From Kiloniellales bacterium (GTDB lineage: Bacteria; Pseudomonadota; Alphaproteobacteria; Kiloniellales; JAKSBE01): DNA of 32,852 nt. The stretch lies in the NCBI GenBank assembly GCA_030067055.1, contig JASJAL010000001.1:1-32852 (forward strand), written 5' to 3'. The stretch's first letter is position 1, and every line of letters begins with the position of its first letter. The notes under the pieces were generated by a model, which worked only from the letters and a program-made list of their open reading frames with translations, ran no database searches and was not told where the DNA came from. Below are positions 15,668-23,167 of the stretch, in pieces. The translations under genes were made by a program, and so were the position numbers.

Positions 15668-16408
15668 TCAAAAGAGATGTTGGCCGCCGGTCACGAAGAC
15701 CTCGGTCCCGGTGACGTAGCCGAAATCCTCGGTGCAGAGCCGAAAGACAGCAGCCGCGACCTCGTCGGGAGTGCCCATGCGTTGCATCGGGATGCGCGGA
15801 ATCAGAGCCTCGTACTCCTCCCCGATCATCGCGGTCTCGATCTCGCCGGGTGCCACGGCGTTGACCCGGACGCCGATCTCGGCGAACTCCACCGCCATCT
15901 CGCGGGTCAGGGCCGAGAGCGCCGCCTTGGACGTGGAATAGGCGGAGCCGGCGAAGGGATGTCGGGCATGGCCGGCGATCGAGGTGATGTTGACGATCGC
16001 GCCCTTGCCCCGACGCAGGGGAATCGCGAAGCCCCGGGACAGGGCCAGAGGCGCGAAGAAGTTGAGCTCGAAGACCTGGCGCCAGCCGTCGAGCTCACCG
16101 TTGAGGCAACCCAGGCGCTCCTTGAACGGTGTCTTGGGCGACACTGCGGCGTTGTTGACCAAGGCATGCAGCGGCCCATCGCCGAGCAGTTTGCCGGCCC
16201 GCTCGACAAAGGCCTGGAGCTCGTCCCGCTCCGCGAGATCGGTGGTGATGTGATCCGACCAGTTGGGGTCGCGGCGGCAATCCTCGGGGACGGCCTCCCG
16301 GGAACAGGTGATGATGCGCCAGCCCTCCTCGCTGAAGCGCTTCACCGTGGCATGGCCGATGCCCCGGCTGGCGCCGGTCAGGATCACGGTCTTGCGATCG
16401 TCGGTCAT
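15668..16408 (-). CDS. short-chain dehydrogenase/reductase (SDR)
   Basis: This is a 246-residue classical SDR, an NAD(P)H-dependent oxidoreductase of the Rossmann fold. Visible motifs are the cofactor glycine loop TGASRGIG (residues 11-18), the NNAA motif (LHALVNNAAV), the catalytic serine in NITSIAG, and the active-site pair Tyr157 and Lys161 in SAYSTSKAAL. VNAVAPGEIETAM and a C-terminal YVTGTEVFVTGGQHLF follow, as in FabG-like enzymes. The last two segments suggest a 3-oxoacyl-type reductase fold, but SDR substrates cannot be read from sequence. It lies between the cation transporter and the tautomerase-like gene, and short gaps suggest one transcript. Confidence 0.92.
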   Translation of the reverse strand: MTDDRKTVILTGASRGIGHATVKRFSEEGWRIITCSREAVPEDCRRDPNWSDHITTDLAERDELQAFVERAGKLLGDGPLHALVNNAAVSPKTPFKERLGCLNGELDGWRQVFELNFFAPLALSRGFAIPLRRGKGAIVNITSIAGHARHPFAGSAYSTSKAALSALTREMAVEFAEIGVRVNAVAPGEIETAMIGEEYEALIPRIPMQRMGTPDEVAAAVFRLCTEDFGYVTGTEVFVTGGQHLF

Positions 16409-16441
16409 GGCTCTTGTCCGTTCTTGCCTGTCTGCTGCCGG

Positions 16442-17377
16442 TCAGGCGCCGCTGCCGAAGCGCGCCTGGGGCTCGACGATACCATGGGGGTCCTCGTGGA
16501 TGATCACCTCGGCGCCGGGAAAGGCCGACTTCAGTTCGGCCTCGACCTGGTCGGAGATCGTATGGGCGTCCCAGAGGCTGAGATCGCCATTCAGCTCCAG
16601 ATGGAGCTGAATGAAGGTCTGCGGTCCGGCCAAGCGGGTACGCAGGTCGTGCATGTCCACCACTTCGGGATGAGCGCGGACGATCCGCCCGATACGGGCC
16701 CGGTCGTCGTCGGGAAGCTCACGGTCCATCAACATGTGCAAGGACTCGCTGGCGATCGACCAGGCGGTCTTCAGAATGTAGGCGGCGATGCCGATCGCGA
16801 AGATCGGGTCGAGGATCGTCCAGCCGAGCTGGGTGACCCCGAGCAGGGCCACGATCACCGCCATGTTGACCAGGAGATCGCCCAGATAGTGGAGCGAATC
16901 GGCCCGGACCACGACCGAATTGGTGCGCCGGATCACGTAGCGCTGAAACAGAACCAGAATGGCCGTGGCCCCGATCGATATCAGCATGACCACGATGCCG
17001 ATCATGGGGTTCTGGATCGGGCGCGGATCGAACAGCAGATGCAGCGCCTCGATCAGCAGGAACACCGCGGACCCGGTGATGAAGGCGGCCTGGCCGAGTG
17101 CCGCCAGCGGCTCCGCCTTGCCGTGGCCGAAGCGGTGCTCCCGGTCTGCCGGGGTCAAGGCAGTCCGGACCGCCAACAGCGAGACCAGCGAGGCCACCGC
17201 GTCGAGGATCGAATCGATCAGGGTCGACAACAGGCTGATCGAATCGGTCAGCACCCAGGCGCCGAGCTTGAGCACGATGAGGCTGACGGCGGTGCTGACC
17301 GAGGCATAGGTCGCCAGCCGCATCAAGCGGGCGGTCTCGTTCATCCCTGCCTGGGCAGCCTGCGTCTCAGAGGGCAT
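16442..17377 (-). CDS. cation diffusion facilitator family transporter (FieF-like)
   Basis: CDF proteins export divalent metals such as zinc, iron, manganese or cadmium in exchange for protons. The protein has six predicted membrane helices and both metal-site motifs of the FieF/YiiP group: DSILD on helix 2 (STLIDSILDA) and SLHYLGD on helix 5 (HxxxD). HRFGHGKAEPLAAL lies between helices 2 and 3. A cytoplasmic C-terminal domain of about 90 residues (HPEVVDMHDLRTR, FIQLHLELNG, VIIHEDPHG) has the ferredoxin-like metal-sensing fold. I used the ATG at 17377; a GTG at 17404 and an ATG at 17344 are also possible, the last giving about the usual 300 residues. The pdxH stop lies 33 bases upstream of the chosen start. 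Metal specificity is not determined. Confidence 0.9.
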   Translation of the reverse strand: MPSETQAAQAGMNETARLMRLATYASVSTAVSLIVLKLGAWVLTDSISLLSTLIDSILDAVASLVSLLAVRTALTPADREHRFGHGKAEPLAALGQAAFITGSAVFLLIEALHLLFDPRPIQNPMIGIVVMLISIGATAILVLFQRYVIRRTNSVVVRADSLHYLGDLLVNMAVIVALLGVTQLGWTILDPIFAIGIAAYILKTAWSIASESLHMLMDRELPDDDRARIGRIVRAHPEVVDMHDLRTRLAGPQTFIQLHLELNGDLSLWDAHTISDQVEAELKSAFPGAEVIIHEDPHGIVEPQARFGSGA

Positions 17378-17410
17378 GGCGTTCGTTCCCGGACCCTTCG
17401 GCACCGGCTC

Positions 17411-18004
17411 TCACGGGAAGAGGCGCTCCGTGGTCCAGCCGTCGGATCCGCGATGGTACACGAGGCGGTCGTGCAGCCGGAAGGCGCCGTCCCGCCAGAA
17501 CTCGATTCGCTGCGGCAGGATCCGGAAGCCGCTCCAGAACGGCGGCCGCGGCACCTTGCCGATGCCGAACTTGGCGGCGTACTTCGCGATCCGACGCTCC
17601 AGAACGAAGCGCCCTTCCAGGGGTTCGGACTGGCGGCTCGCCCAGGCGCCGATCTGGCTGTCCCGCGGCCGGGAATCGAAATACGCATCGGCGTCCGCCT
17701 CGCTGACCGGCTCCACCTCGCCCTCGACCCGGACCTGCCGGCGCAAGGACTTCCAGTGCAGGCAAAGCGCGGCCTTCGCCATCGTCTGCAGCTGCCGGCC
17801 CTTGCGGCTTCCGAGGTTGGTGTAGAAGACGAAGCCCTGGGCGTCGTAGCCCTTGAGCAGGACCATCCGGAGCGACGGCATGCCGTCCGGGCCCACGGTC
17901 GCCAAAGCCATGGCGTTGGGATCGTTGGGTTCGCTGGCCTTCGCCTCCTCGTACCAGGCGGCAAAAGTCTCAAGGGGATCCGCGTTGTCCGGCACGCCGC
18001 TCAT
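17411..18004 (-). CDS. pdxH: pyridoxamine 5'-phosphate oxidase
   Basis: PdxH oxidises pyridoxine or pyridoxamine 5'-phosphate to PLP using FMN and oxygen, supplying the cofactor used by the aminotransferase and ALAS encoded nearby. The 197-residue protein has the family signature along its length: [39 protein letters not shown] (FMN phosphate binding), [30 protein letters not shown] and the terminal W-x-x-ERLFP. I took the ATG at 18004 because GGAGGAAGGTGG stands directly upstream and the protein then begins with [10 protein letters not shown]; the open frame 51 bases further has no better site. It heads the minus-strand run 15265-18004. Confidence 0.95.
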   Translation of the reverse strand: MSGVPDNADPLETFAAWYEEAKASEPNDPNAMALATVGPDGMPSLRMVLLKGYDAQGFVFYTNLGSRKGRQLQTMAKAALCLHWKSLRRQVRVEGEVEPVSEADADAYFDSRPRDSQIGAWASRQSEPLEGRFVLERRIAKYAAKFGIGKVPRPPFWSGFRILPQRIEFWRDGAFRLHDRLVYHRGSDGWTTERLFP

Positions 18005-18195
18005 CTTCCACCTTCCTCCGGCGCCAGGGTAGCTGCGGCCGCCCCCAGGCACCATATCGATTTGCCTCTAGGGCGGCGGGCTCGCATTTCCCTCGGCAAT
18101 TCAAGGTTTTACAGCGGGGATGGAACCCCTCCGGGCTGCGTAGCACTGAAACCCAAGTTTTTCAGGCGTTTTCAATACAGAGCCCGGGGGAACAA

Positions 18196-18666
18196 ATGAA
18201 GCTCAAAACCCTTGTCGCAGCCCTTGCCATCGCCCTGACGGCCACCGCCTGCGCCGGCCGCACGGGCCCCAAGCAAACCGTCGGAACCCTTGGAGGCGCC
18301 GCCGTCGGCGGCCTGATCGGGTCGCAGATCGGCTCCGGGAAGGGCCGGCTGATCGCCACCGGCGCGGGCGTCTTCCTCGGCGGCCTGATCGGCAGCGAAA
18401 TCGGCCGCAGCATGGACGAGGTCGACGAGATGAGGCGGGAACGGGCGCTCCGGACCGCGGCCAGGGCCCCGATCGGCGAGACCATCACCTGGAAGAACCC
18501 CGACAGCGGCAACTACGGGTCGGTGACGCCGACCCGGGACGGAACCGCCTCTACGGGAGAGTATTGCCGCGAATTTCAGCAGACGGTAACCATAGGCGGT
18601 AAGACTGAGGAAGCCTATGGGATCGCCTGCCATAAGCCGGATGGCTCCTGGGAAGTCAGACAGTAA
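18196..18666 (+). CDS. glycine-zipper outer-membrane lipoprotein (17 kDa surface antigen family)
   Basis: This is a 156-residue putative lipoprotein. The N-terminus is a lipoprotein signal peptide (MKLKTLVAALAIALTATAC) with Cys19 the likely lipidated residue. A glycine zipper follows (GGAAVGGLIGSQIGSGKG and GVFLGGLIGSEIG), two GxxxG-rich helices that can pack in a membrane. The C-terminal half (about 95-156) has ITWKNPDSGNYGSVTPTRDG and YCREFQQTVTIGGKTEEAYG, the pattern of the RT0821/Lpp0805-type surface proteins. The paired cysteines in that half could form a disulfide. The ATG has GGGGGA at 18186-18191. A strong terminator follows, so it is probably monocistronic. Its exact role is unknown. 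Confidence 0.88.
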   Translation: MKLKTLVAALAIALTATACAGRTGPKQTVGTLGGAAVGGLIGSQIGSGKGRLIATGAGVFLGGLIGSEIGRSMDEVDEMRRERALRTAARAPIGETITWKNPDSGNYGSVTPTRDGTASTGEYCREFQQTVTIGGKTEEAYGIACHKPDGSWEVRQ

Positions 18667-18689
18667 TCCGGCATAAGGTTATCTGCCAG

Positions 18690-18724
18690 GGAGCAGGGGC
18701 GCCCCAAAGCGGCGCCCCTGTTCC
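18690..18724 (+). terminator. strong hairpin terminator after the glycine-zipper lipoprotein
   Basis: GGAGCAGGGGCGCC (18690-18703) pairs with GGCGCCCCTGTTCC (18711-18724), 14 pairs including one G-T, across a CCAAAGC loop. An ATTT tail follows. It separates the lipoprotein from the J-protein gene that starts 22 bases later. Confidence 0.75.
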
Positions 18725-18746
18725 ATTTCAGGACCATGAAAGCGGA

Positions 18747-19661
18747 ATGAAAGACCCCTACCAAGTCCTTGGCGTCGATCGGAAGGCGAGCGCCGAAGAG
18801 ATCAAGAGCGCCTACCGCAAGCTGGCCAAGAAACTCCACCCGGACCTCAATCCCGAGGACAAGGCGATCGAACAACGCTTCAAGGAGGTCAGCCAGGCCT
18901 ACGCGCTGCTCTCCGACCCGGCGACCCGGGCGCGCTATGACCGGGGCGAAATCGACGCCGGCGGCCAGGAACGCGGAGCCGGCGGGTTCCACCGGACCTA
19001 CCGCAGCGCCGGGGGGCGGCAGAGGGGCGCGCCTTTCGACTTCGGCGAGGAGATCTCGGTCGACGACATCTTCAGCGAGTTCTTCGGCGGTGGCCGGATG
19101 CGCGGCGGCCGTCGCCGGGCCAGCGAGCGCGGCGCCGACAACCACTTCTCGGTCAAGGTCAGCTTCGAGGAGGCCGCGAAGGGCGCCAAGAAGCGGGTCC
19201 GCCTGGGCGGCGAGAAGACCCTCGAGGTCAAGATTCCGGCCGGAACCGAGGATGGCCAGACCCTGCGCCTCAAGGGCCAGGGCCAGGCCGGCAAGGCCGG
19301 CGGCGGGACGGGCGACGCCCTGATCGAGGTCGCGGTCGCACCGCACGCCTTCTTCCGTCGCGACGGCCTGGACATCCACCTCGACCTGCCGGTCAGTCTT
19401 CAGGAGGCGGTCCTGGGCGCCGATGTCACCGTGCCGACCCTGAGCGGCAAGGTCGCCGTGAAGATCCCCGAGGGCTCCAACACCGGCGGCGTCCTGCGCT
19501 TGAAGGGCAAGGGAATCAAGGCCGGCGGCAAGACCGGCGATCAGTACCTCTCGCTCAAGATCGTCCTGCCCGAGCGGCAGGACGCCCAGCTCAAGGATTT
19601 CGTCAAGCGCTGGGCGGGCTTCAACGCCTTCGACCCGCGCAAGAAGCTGGGTGAGGATTGA
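18747..19661 (+). CDS. DnaJ/CbpA-like J-domain co-chaperone
   Basis: J-proteins stimulate the ATPase of DnaK and hand it substrates. The 304-residue protein begins with a J-domain (MKDPYQVLGVDRKASAEEI, then KKLHPD with the essential His31-Pro32-Asp33). A Gly/Arg-rich linker (about 75-130) contains an FSEFFGGGRMRGGRR segment. Two beta-rich DnaJ C-terminal substrate-binding domains follow (VKIPAGTEDGQTLRLKGQG and VAVKIPEGSNTGGVLRLKGKG). The four CxxCxGxG zinc-finger repeats of DnaJ are absent, so this is a type II (CbpA-like) J-protein. No cbpM-like partner gene is adjacent. The gene is convergent with the YihY-family gene, with only ten bases between the two stops. Confidence 0.93.
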   Translation: MKDPYQVLGVDRKASAEEIKSAYRKLAKKLHPDLNPEDKAIEQRFKEVSQAYALLSDPATRARYDRGEIDAGGQERGAGGFHRTYRSAGGRQRGAPFDFGEEISVDDIFSEFFGGGRMRGGRRRASERGADNHFSVKVSFEEAAKGAKKRVRLGGEKTLEVKIPAGTEDGQTLRLKGQGQAGKAGGGTGDALIEVAVAPHAFFRRDGLDIHLDLPVSLQEAVLGADVTVPTLSGKVAVKIPEGSNTGGVLRLKGKGIKAGGKTGDQYLSLKIVLPERQDAQLKDFVKRWAGFNAFDPRKKLGED

Positions 19662-19671
19662 CGCGGCCCTT

Positions 19672-20970
19672 CTAGATCGCCTCCAGGCGGCCCGAACTTG
19701 GCGGCGCCTCGGCTTCGCTGAGCAGCGCTTCCAAGGGGGTATCGATCTGGGCGTCGAGGCTCTTGGACAAGGTCTGGAGCGCTTCCGCCGGACGCTGAGG
19801 CCAGCTCTCGTCGAGATCCAGCCGCAGACCGAGGATCTGGCTGAGACCGCCCAGCGTCACGGTGGCCAGGTCCCGGGCCAGCAGCCAGCCGCCGCTCACG
19901 GCGCGGACCACGAGGCCGTGGTGGCGGAGCCGCCAGAGGCAGTCGTCGAGCTCGGCCGGGGTCACGGGCAGTCCTTGGCTCAGTTCCCGCAGGTGCGGCC
20001 GCCGACCGTCCTTTTGTGAGGCCCTCAGGAGCTGGAGAACGGTCAGGGCAAGCGCCAAGCGCTCTCCCGCCTGCAGCTCACGGCGGCCGCGGCTGAGGGC
20101 TGCGCGCCATTCCGGCAGGGCCGCGGTGACCTCGGCCCCCAGCAACACGACGGCCCAGGCGAGGTACATCCAGATCAGGAAGATTGGAATCGCCGAGAGC
20201 GCCCCGTAGATCGCCTCGTAGGTCGGGAAAAGCCTCAGGTAAACGCCGAAGCCATACTTCAGGGCTTCCAGCACGATAGCCGCCAGCACGCCGCCGGCCA
20301 GGGCATGGTGGGGCCGCACCGAGCGCATCGGCACGACGAGGTAGAAAGCGCTGAATCCGAGGGCCGCCAGGGAAACCGAAATCAAGCCGGAAAAGGCAAC
20401 GAAAGCATTGGGATAATCCTCGATCCCGGCCCATTGAACCACGGCGAAGGCATAGCCGCTCAGAGACAGCGACGCGCCCAGGAGCAGCGGCCCCAAGGTC
20501 AGCATGGTCCAATAAACGAGTATCTGGAGGCCCAGCGAACGTGGCTCGGTCACCCGCCAGATCGCGTTCAGGGCGGTGTTGATGTTGGCCAGGAGGAGCA
20601 AGGCCGTGACCGCCAAGGCGAGAACGCCGGGGCCGGTCATCTGTCGGGTGTTGGCGACGAACCCGGAAAGGTGATCGCTGACCGCCGCGCTGGTCTCGGG
20701 CAGAAAGCTGGTCAGGATCAGGTCCTGGATCTGGCCTTCGAGCGCCTTGAATACGGGAAAGCCGCTGAGAATTGCGAGGCCGATCGCCATTAAGGGCACG
20801 AGAGCCAGGAGCGTGGCGTAGCTGAGACTGGCGGCGGAGCGCAGGCAGTCGTCCGCGAGGAAGCGGCGGCCCGTGTAGATCGCGAAACGCAACACCAGCC
20901 GTGGCGCCATATGCCGCTTGATCCAATTTGCCATTCGCCGCTGGCGCTGCCATGTCGGTCGATCGGTCAT
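19672..20970 (-). CDS. YihY/virulence factor BrkB family membrane protein
   Basis: This is a polytopic inner-membrane protein of a family once thought to be RNase BN; its true function is unsettled. It has six predicted membrane helices spread over about residues 25-265, with the family features DDCLRSAASLSYATLLALVPL, LLLLANINTALNAIWRV, FYLVVPMRSVRPHHALAGG and LFPTYEAIYGALSAIPIFLIWMYLAW. A C-terminal extension of about 140 residues (from ALSRGRRELQAGE) contains a region that could be a winged helix (TPAELDDCLWRLRHHGLVVRA). I used the ATG at 20970 (MTDRPTWQ); an ATG at 20979 is equally possible, and the frame is open further upstream to 21108, though that part runs into the fabI promoter. It is divergent from fabI. 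Confidence 0.88.
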   Translation of the reverse strand: MTDRPTWQRQRRMANWIKRHMAPRLVLRFAIYTGRRFLADDCLRSAASLSYATLLALVPLMAIGLAILSGFPVFKALEGQIQDLILTSFLPETSAAVSDHLSGFVANTRQMTGPGVLALAVTALLLLANINTALNAIWRVTEPRSLGLQILVYWTMLTLGPLLLGASLSLSGYAFAVVQWAGIEDYPNAFVAFSGLISVSLAALGFSAFYLVVPMRSVRPHHALAGGVLAAIVLEALKYGFGVYLRLFPTYEAIYGALSAIPIFLIWMYLAWAVVLLGAEVTAALPEWRAALSRGRRELQAGERLALALTVLQLLRASQKDGRRPHLRELSQGLPVTPAELDDCLWRLRHHGLVVRAVSGGWLLARDLATVTLGGLSQILGLRLDLDESWPQRPAEALQTLSKSLDAQIDTPLEALLSEAEAPPSSGRLEAI

Positions 20971-21025
20971 GGCCGGCATGATAGAGGACTTGGCTTCAAG
21001 ATCCCAGAGTCCGGCGAAAGGCCCG

Positions 21026-21039
21026 AATACCGCAGTATT
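21026..21039. promoter_or_regulatory. dyad overlapping the fabI -35 region, candidate operator
   Basis: AATAC (21026-21030) and GTATT (21035-21039) flank CGCA and touch the first base of the putative -35 box. A bound protein would cover the promoter. Fatty-acid regulators often bind such sites, but I recognise no specific consensus. Confidence 0.35.
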
Positions 21040-21066
21040 TGACGCTTTCCGGCATTTGTGTAGGAT
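21039..21066 (+). promoter_or_regulatory. candidate sigma-70 promoter for fabI
   Basis: TTGACG (21039-21044) and TAGGAT (21061-21066) are 16 bases apart, about 50 bases before the fabI ATG. Both boxes match the housekeeping consensus at four or five of six positions. Confidence 0.6.
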
Positions 21067-21117
21067 GCGCCCGACCGCTCGGGGGCGGCACGCCCCACTC
21101 TCGATCAAGAGGATTGC

Positions 21118-21957
21118 ATGACGAATTCCCAGTCGCTCATGACCGGCAAGCGTGGTCTCGTCATGGGCGTGGCGAACGATCGTTCGATCGCCTGGGGCAT
21201 CGCCGCCGCGCTCTCAGCACAGGGCGCCGAACTCGCCTTCACATATCAGGGTGAAGCGCTGGAGCGGCGCGTGCGGCCGCTGGCGGATTCCCTCGGCTCG
21301 ACCCTGGTCGTGCCCTGCGACGTCGCCGACGATGCCAGCATCGACCAGGCCTTCAGCGCCGTCGAAGAGACCTGGGGAAGCCTCGACTTCCTGGTCCACG
21401 CCATCGCCTATTCCGACAAGGACGAGCTGAAGGGCAAGTACCTCAACACCAGCCGCGACAACTTCGTGCGCAGCCTGGACATCTCCTGCTACTCCTTCAC
21501 CGCCGTAGCCCAGCGCGCCGTGCCGCTGATGAAAGAGGGTGGCAGCCTGCTGACCCTGACCTACTACGGTGCCGAGCGGGTCATGCCCCATTACAACGTC
21601 ATGGGCGTGGCCAAGGCCGCCCTGGAGGCCAGCGTGCGCTATCTGGCCGCCGATCTGGGCGATGCCGGTATTCGGGTCAACGCCATCTCGGCCGGACCGA
21701 TCAAGACCCTGGCCGCGTCGGGCATCGGCGACTTCCGCTACATTCTGAAGTGGAACGAGTACAACTCGCCGCTGCGCCGAAACGTCGATATCGCGCAGGT
21801 CGGCGGCGCGGGACTCTACCTTCTGAGCGATCTCTCAGCCGGTGTGACGGGCGAGGTCCATCATGTCGATTCCGGCTACAACGTGGTCGGCATGATGGCG
21901 GTCGACGCGGCCCCGCAACTGGCCGAGCTGCTCGAGGGTTTCCGGCCGCAGGACTAG
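21118..21957 (+). CDS. fabI: enoyl-[acyl-carrier-protein] reductase (NADH)
   Basis: FabI reduces trans-2-enoyl-ACP in the last step of each fatty-acid elongation cycle. The 279-residue protein is an SDR of the FabI type: the cofactor loop is [16 protein letters not shown] instead of the usual TGxxxGIG. It has [18 protein letters not shown], the active-site region [24 protein letters not shown] (FabI Tyr-x6-Tyr-x-x-x-x-x-x-Lys arrangement), and [31 protein letters not shown] lies near the C-terminus. An AGAGGA-type site precedes the ATG. It is the target family of triclosan and related inhibitors. aroC starts 14 bases after its stop, so fabI and aroC probably form one transcript. Confidence 0.97.
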   Translation: MTNSQSLMTGKRGLVMGVANDRSIAWGIAAALSAQGAELAFTYQGEALERRVRPLADSLGSTLVVPCDVADDASIDQAFSAVEETWGSLDFLVHAIAYSDKDELKGKYLNTSRDNFVRSLDISCYSFTAVAQRAVPLMKEGGSLLTLTYYGAERVMPHYNVMGVAKAALEASVRYLAADLGDAGIRVNAISAGPIKTLAASGIGDFRYILKWNEYNSPLRRNVDIAQVGGAGLYLLSDLSAGVTGEVHHVDSGYNVVGMMAVDAAPQLAELLEGFRPQD

Positions 21958-21971
21958 GAGCCAGGCACGCC

Positions 21972-23045
21972 ATGCCCGGCAACGCCTTCGGCCAAGCCTT
22001 CCGTTACACCACCTGGGGGGAAAGCCACGGGCCGGCAATTGGCTGCGTGCTCGACGGCGTGCCGCCGCGGATTCCTCTGAAAGAGGCCGACATCCAGGTC
22101 TGGCTCGATCGCCGGCGTCCGGGTCAATCGAAGTACACCACACAGCGCAAGGAATCGGATCGGATCCAGATCCTCTCCGGAGTCTTCGAGGGGGTGACGA
22201 CCGGCACGCCGATCGCTCTGGTGATCGAGAACGAGGACCAGCGCAGCAAGGACTACTCCGAGATCAAGGAGAAGTTTCGCCCCGGGCACGCCGACTACAC
22301 CTATTGGGCCAAGTACGGCATCCGCGACTATCGCGGCGGCGGCCGCTCCAGCGCTCGGGAAACTGCGCTCCGGGTCGCGGCCGGGGCGGTCGCCCGCAAG
22401 GTTCTGGGCGAAGCGATCGGAATCCGGGGCGCGCTGGTGCAGATGGGACCGCACGAGATCGATCGCGACCGCTGGGATTGGGCGCAGGTCGAGCAAAACC
22501 CCTTCTGGTGCCCGGATCCCGAGGCCGCAGCTACCTGGGCCAGCTACCTGGACGGCGTGCGCAAGGCCGGATCCTCGGCCGGCGCCGTCATTGAGATCGT
22601 GGCCGACGGCGTGCCGCCTGGTCTGGGCGACCCGGTCTACGACAAGCTCGACGCCGATCTCGCCAAAGCGATGATGAGCATCAATGCCGTCAAGGGCGTC
22701 GAGATCGGTGCCGGCTTCGGGGCGGCCGCGCTCAGCGGCGAAGAGAACGCCGACGAGATGCGCGCCGGCAACGACGGCCTGCGCTTCCTATCCAACCAGG
22801 CCGGCGGCATTCTGGGCGGGATCTCGACCGGCCAGGAAGTCGTCGTGCGCTTCGCGGTCAAGCCGACCTCCTCGATCCTGACTCCCCGCAAGACGGTCGA
22901 CGTTCACGGCCAGGATACCGACATCGTGACCAAGGGCCGGCATGACCCCTGCGTCGGCATCCGCGCCGTGCCCGTAGGCGAGGCCATGATGGCGGTGGTC
23001 CTGGCCGATCACGTGCTGCGCCATCGGGCGCAGTGCGGCGGCTGA
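21972..23045 (+). CDS. aroC: chorismate synthase
   Basis: AroC makes chorismate from 5-enolpyruvylshikimate 3-phosphate using reduced FMN without net redox change, closing the shikimate pathway. The 357-residue protein has all diagnostic segments: [87 protein letters not shown], then FVSN-like [17 protein letters not shown] and [18 protein letters not shown]. The ATG at 21972 is preceded by AGGAG (21956-21960), which overlaps the fabI stop; this suggests translational linkage. A longer open frame begins inside fabI and is not a real start. The 122-base gap to sppA shows no clear signal. Confidence 0.97.
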   Translation: MPGNAFGQAFRYTTWGESHGPAIGCVLDGVPPRIPLKEADIQVWLDRRRPGQSKYTTQRKESDRIQILSGVFEGVTTGTPIALVIENEDQRSKDYSEIKEKFRPGHADYTYWAKYGIRDYRGGGRSSARETALRVAAGAVARKVLGEAIGIRGALVQMGPHEIDRDRWDWAQVEQNPFWCPDPEAAATWASYLDGVRKAGSSAGAVIEIVADGVPPGLGDPVYDKLDADLAKAMMSINAVKGVEIGAGFGAAALSGEENADEMRAGNDGLRFLSNQAGGILGGISTGQEVVVRFAVKPTSSILTPRKTVDVHGQDTDIVTKGRHDPCVGIRAVPVGEAMMAVVLADHVLRHRAQCGG

Positions 23046-23167
23046 GGGGCGGCTTCGGCGGCGAGTTCAACCTCGACAACCTGCCCGCGAAGGGCTATCA
23101 CCAAGCCCGCCTCGGGTCCGAGCGAGAGCCCCGAGAAACCACGAACAACCGGCCTTTCCAGAAGCAC

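Noticed and set aside
15641..18199. Open frame of 852 codons on the plus strand
   Set aside because: It lies antisense to pdxH, the cation transporter, the SDR and the tautomerase-like gene, all with clear family motifs. Its translation is low in recognisable motifs and rich in Arg, Gly, Asp and Gln as expected for the antisense of GC-rich genes.
23033..23167. N-terminal extension of SppA
   Set aside because: The frame is open for 135 bases before 23168 but overlaps the end of aroC, lacks a ribosome site, and would bury the membrane anchor.
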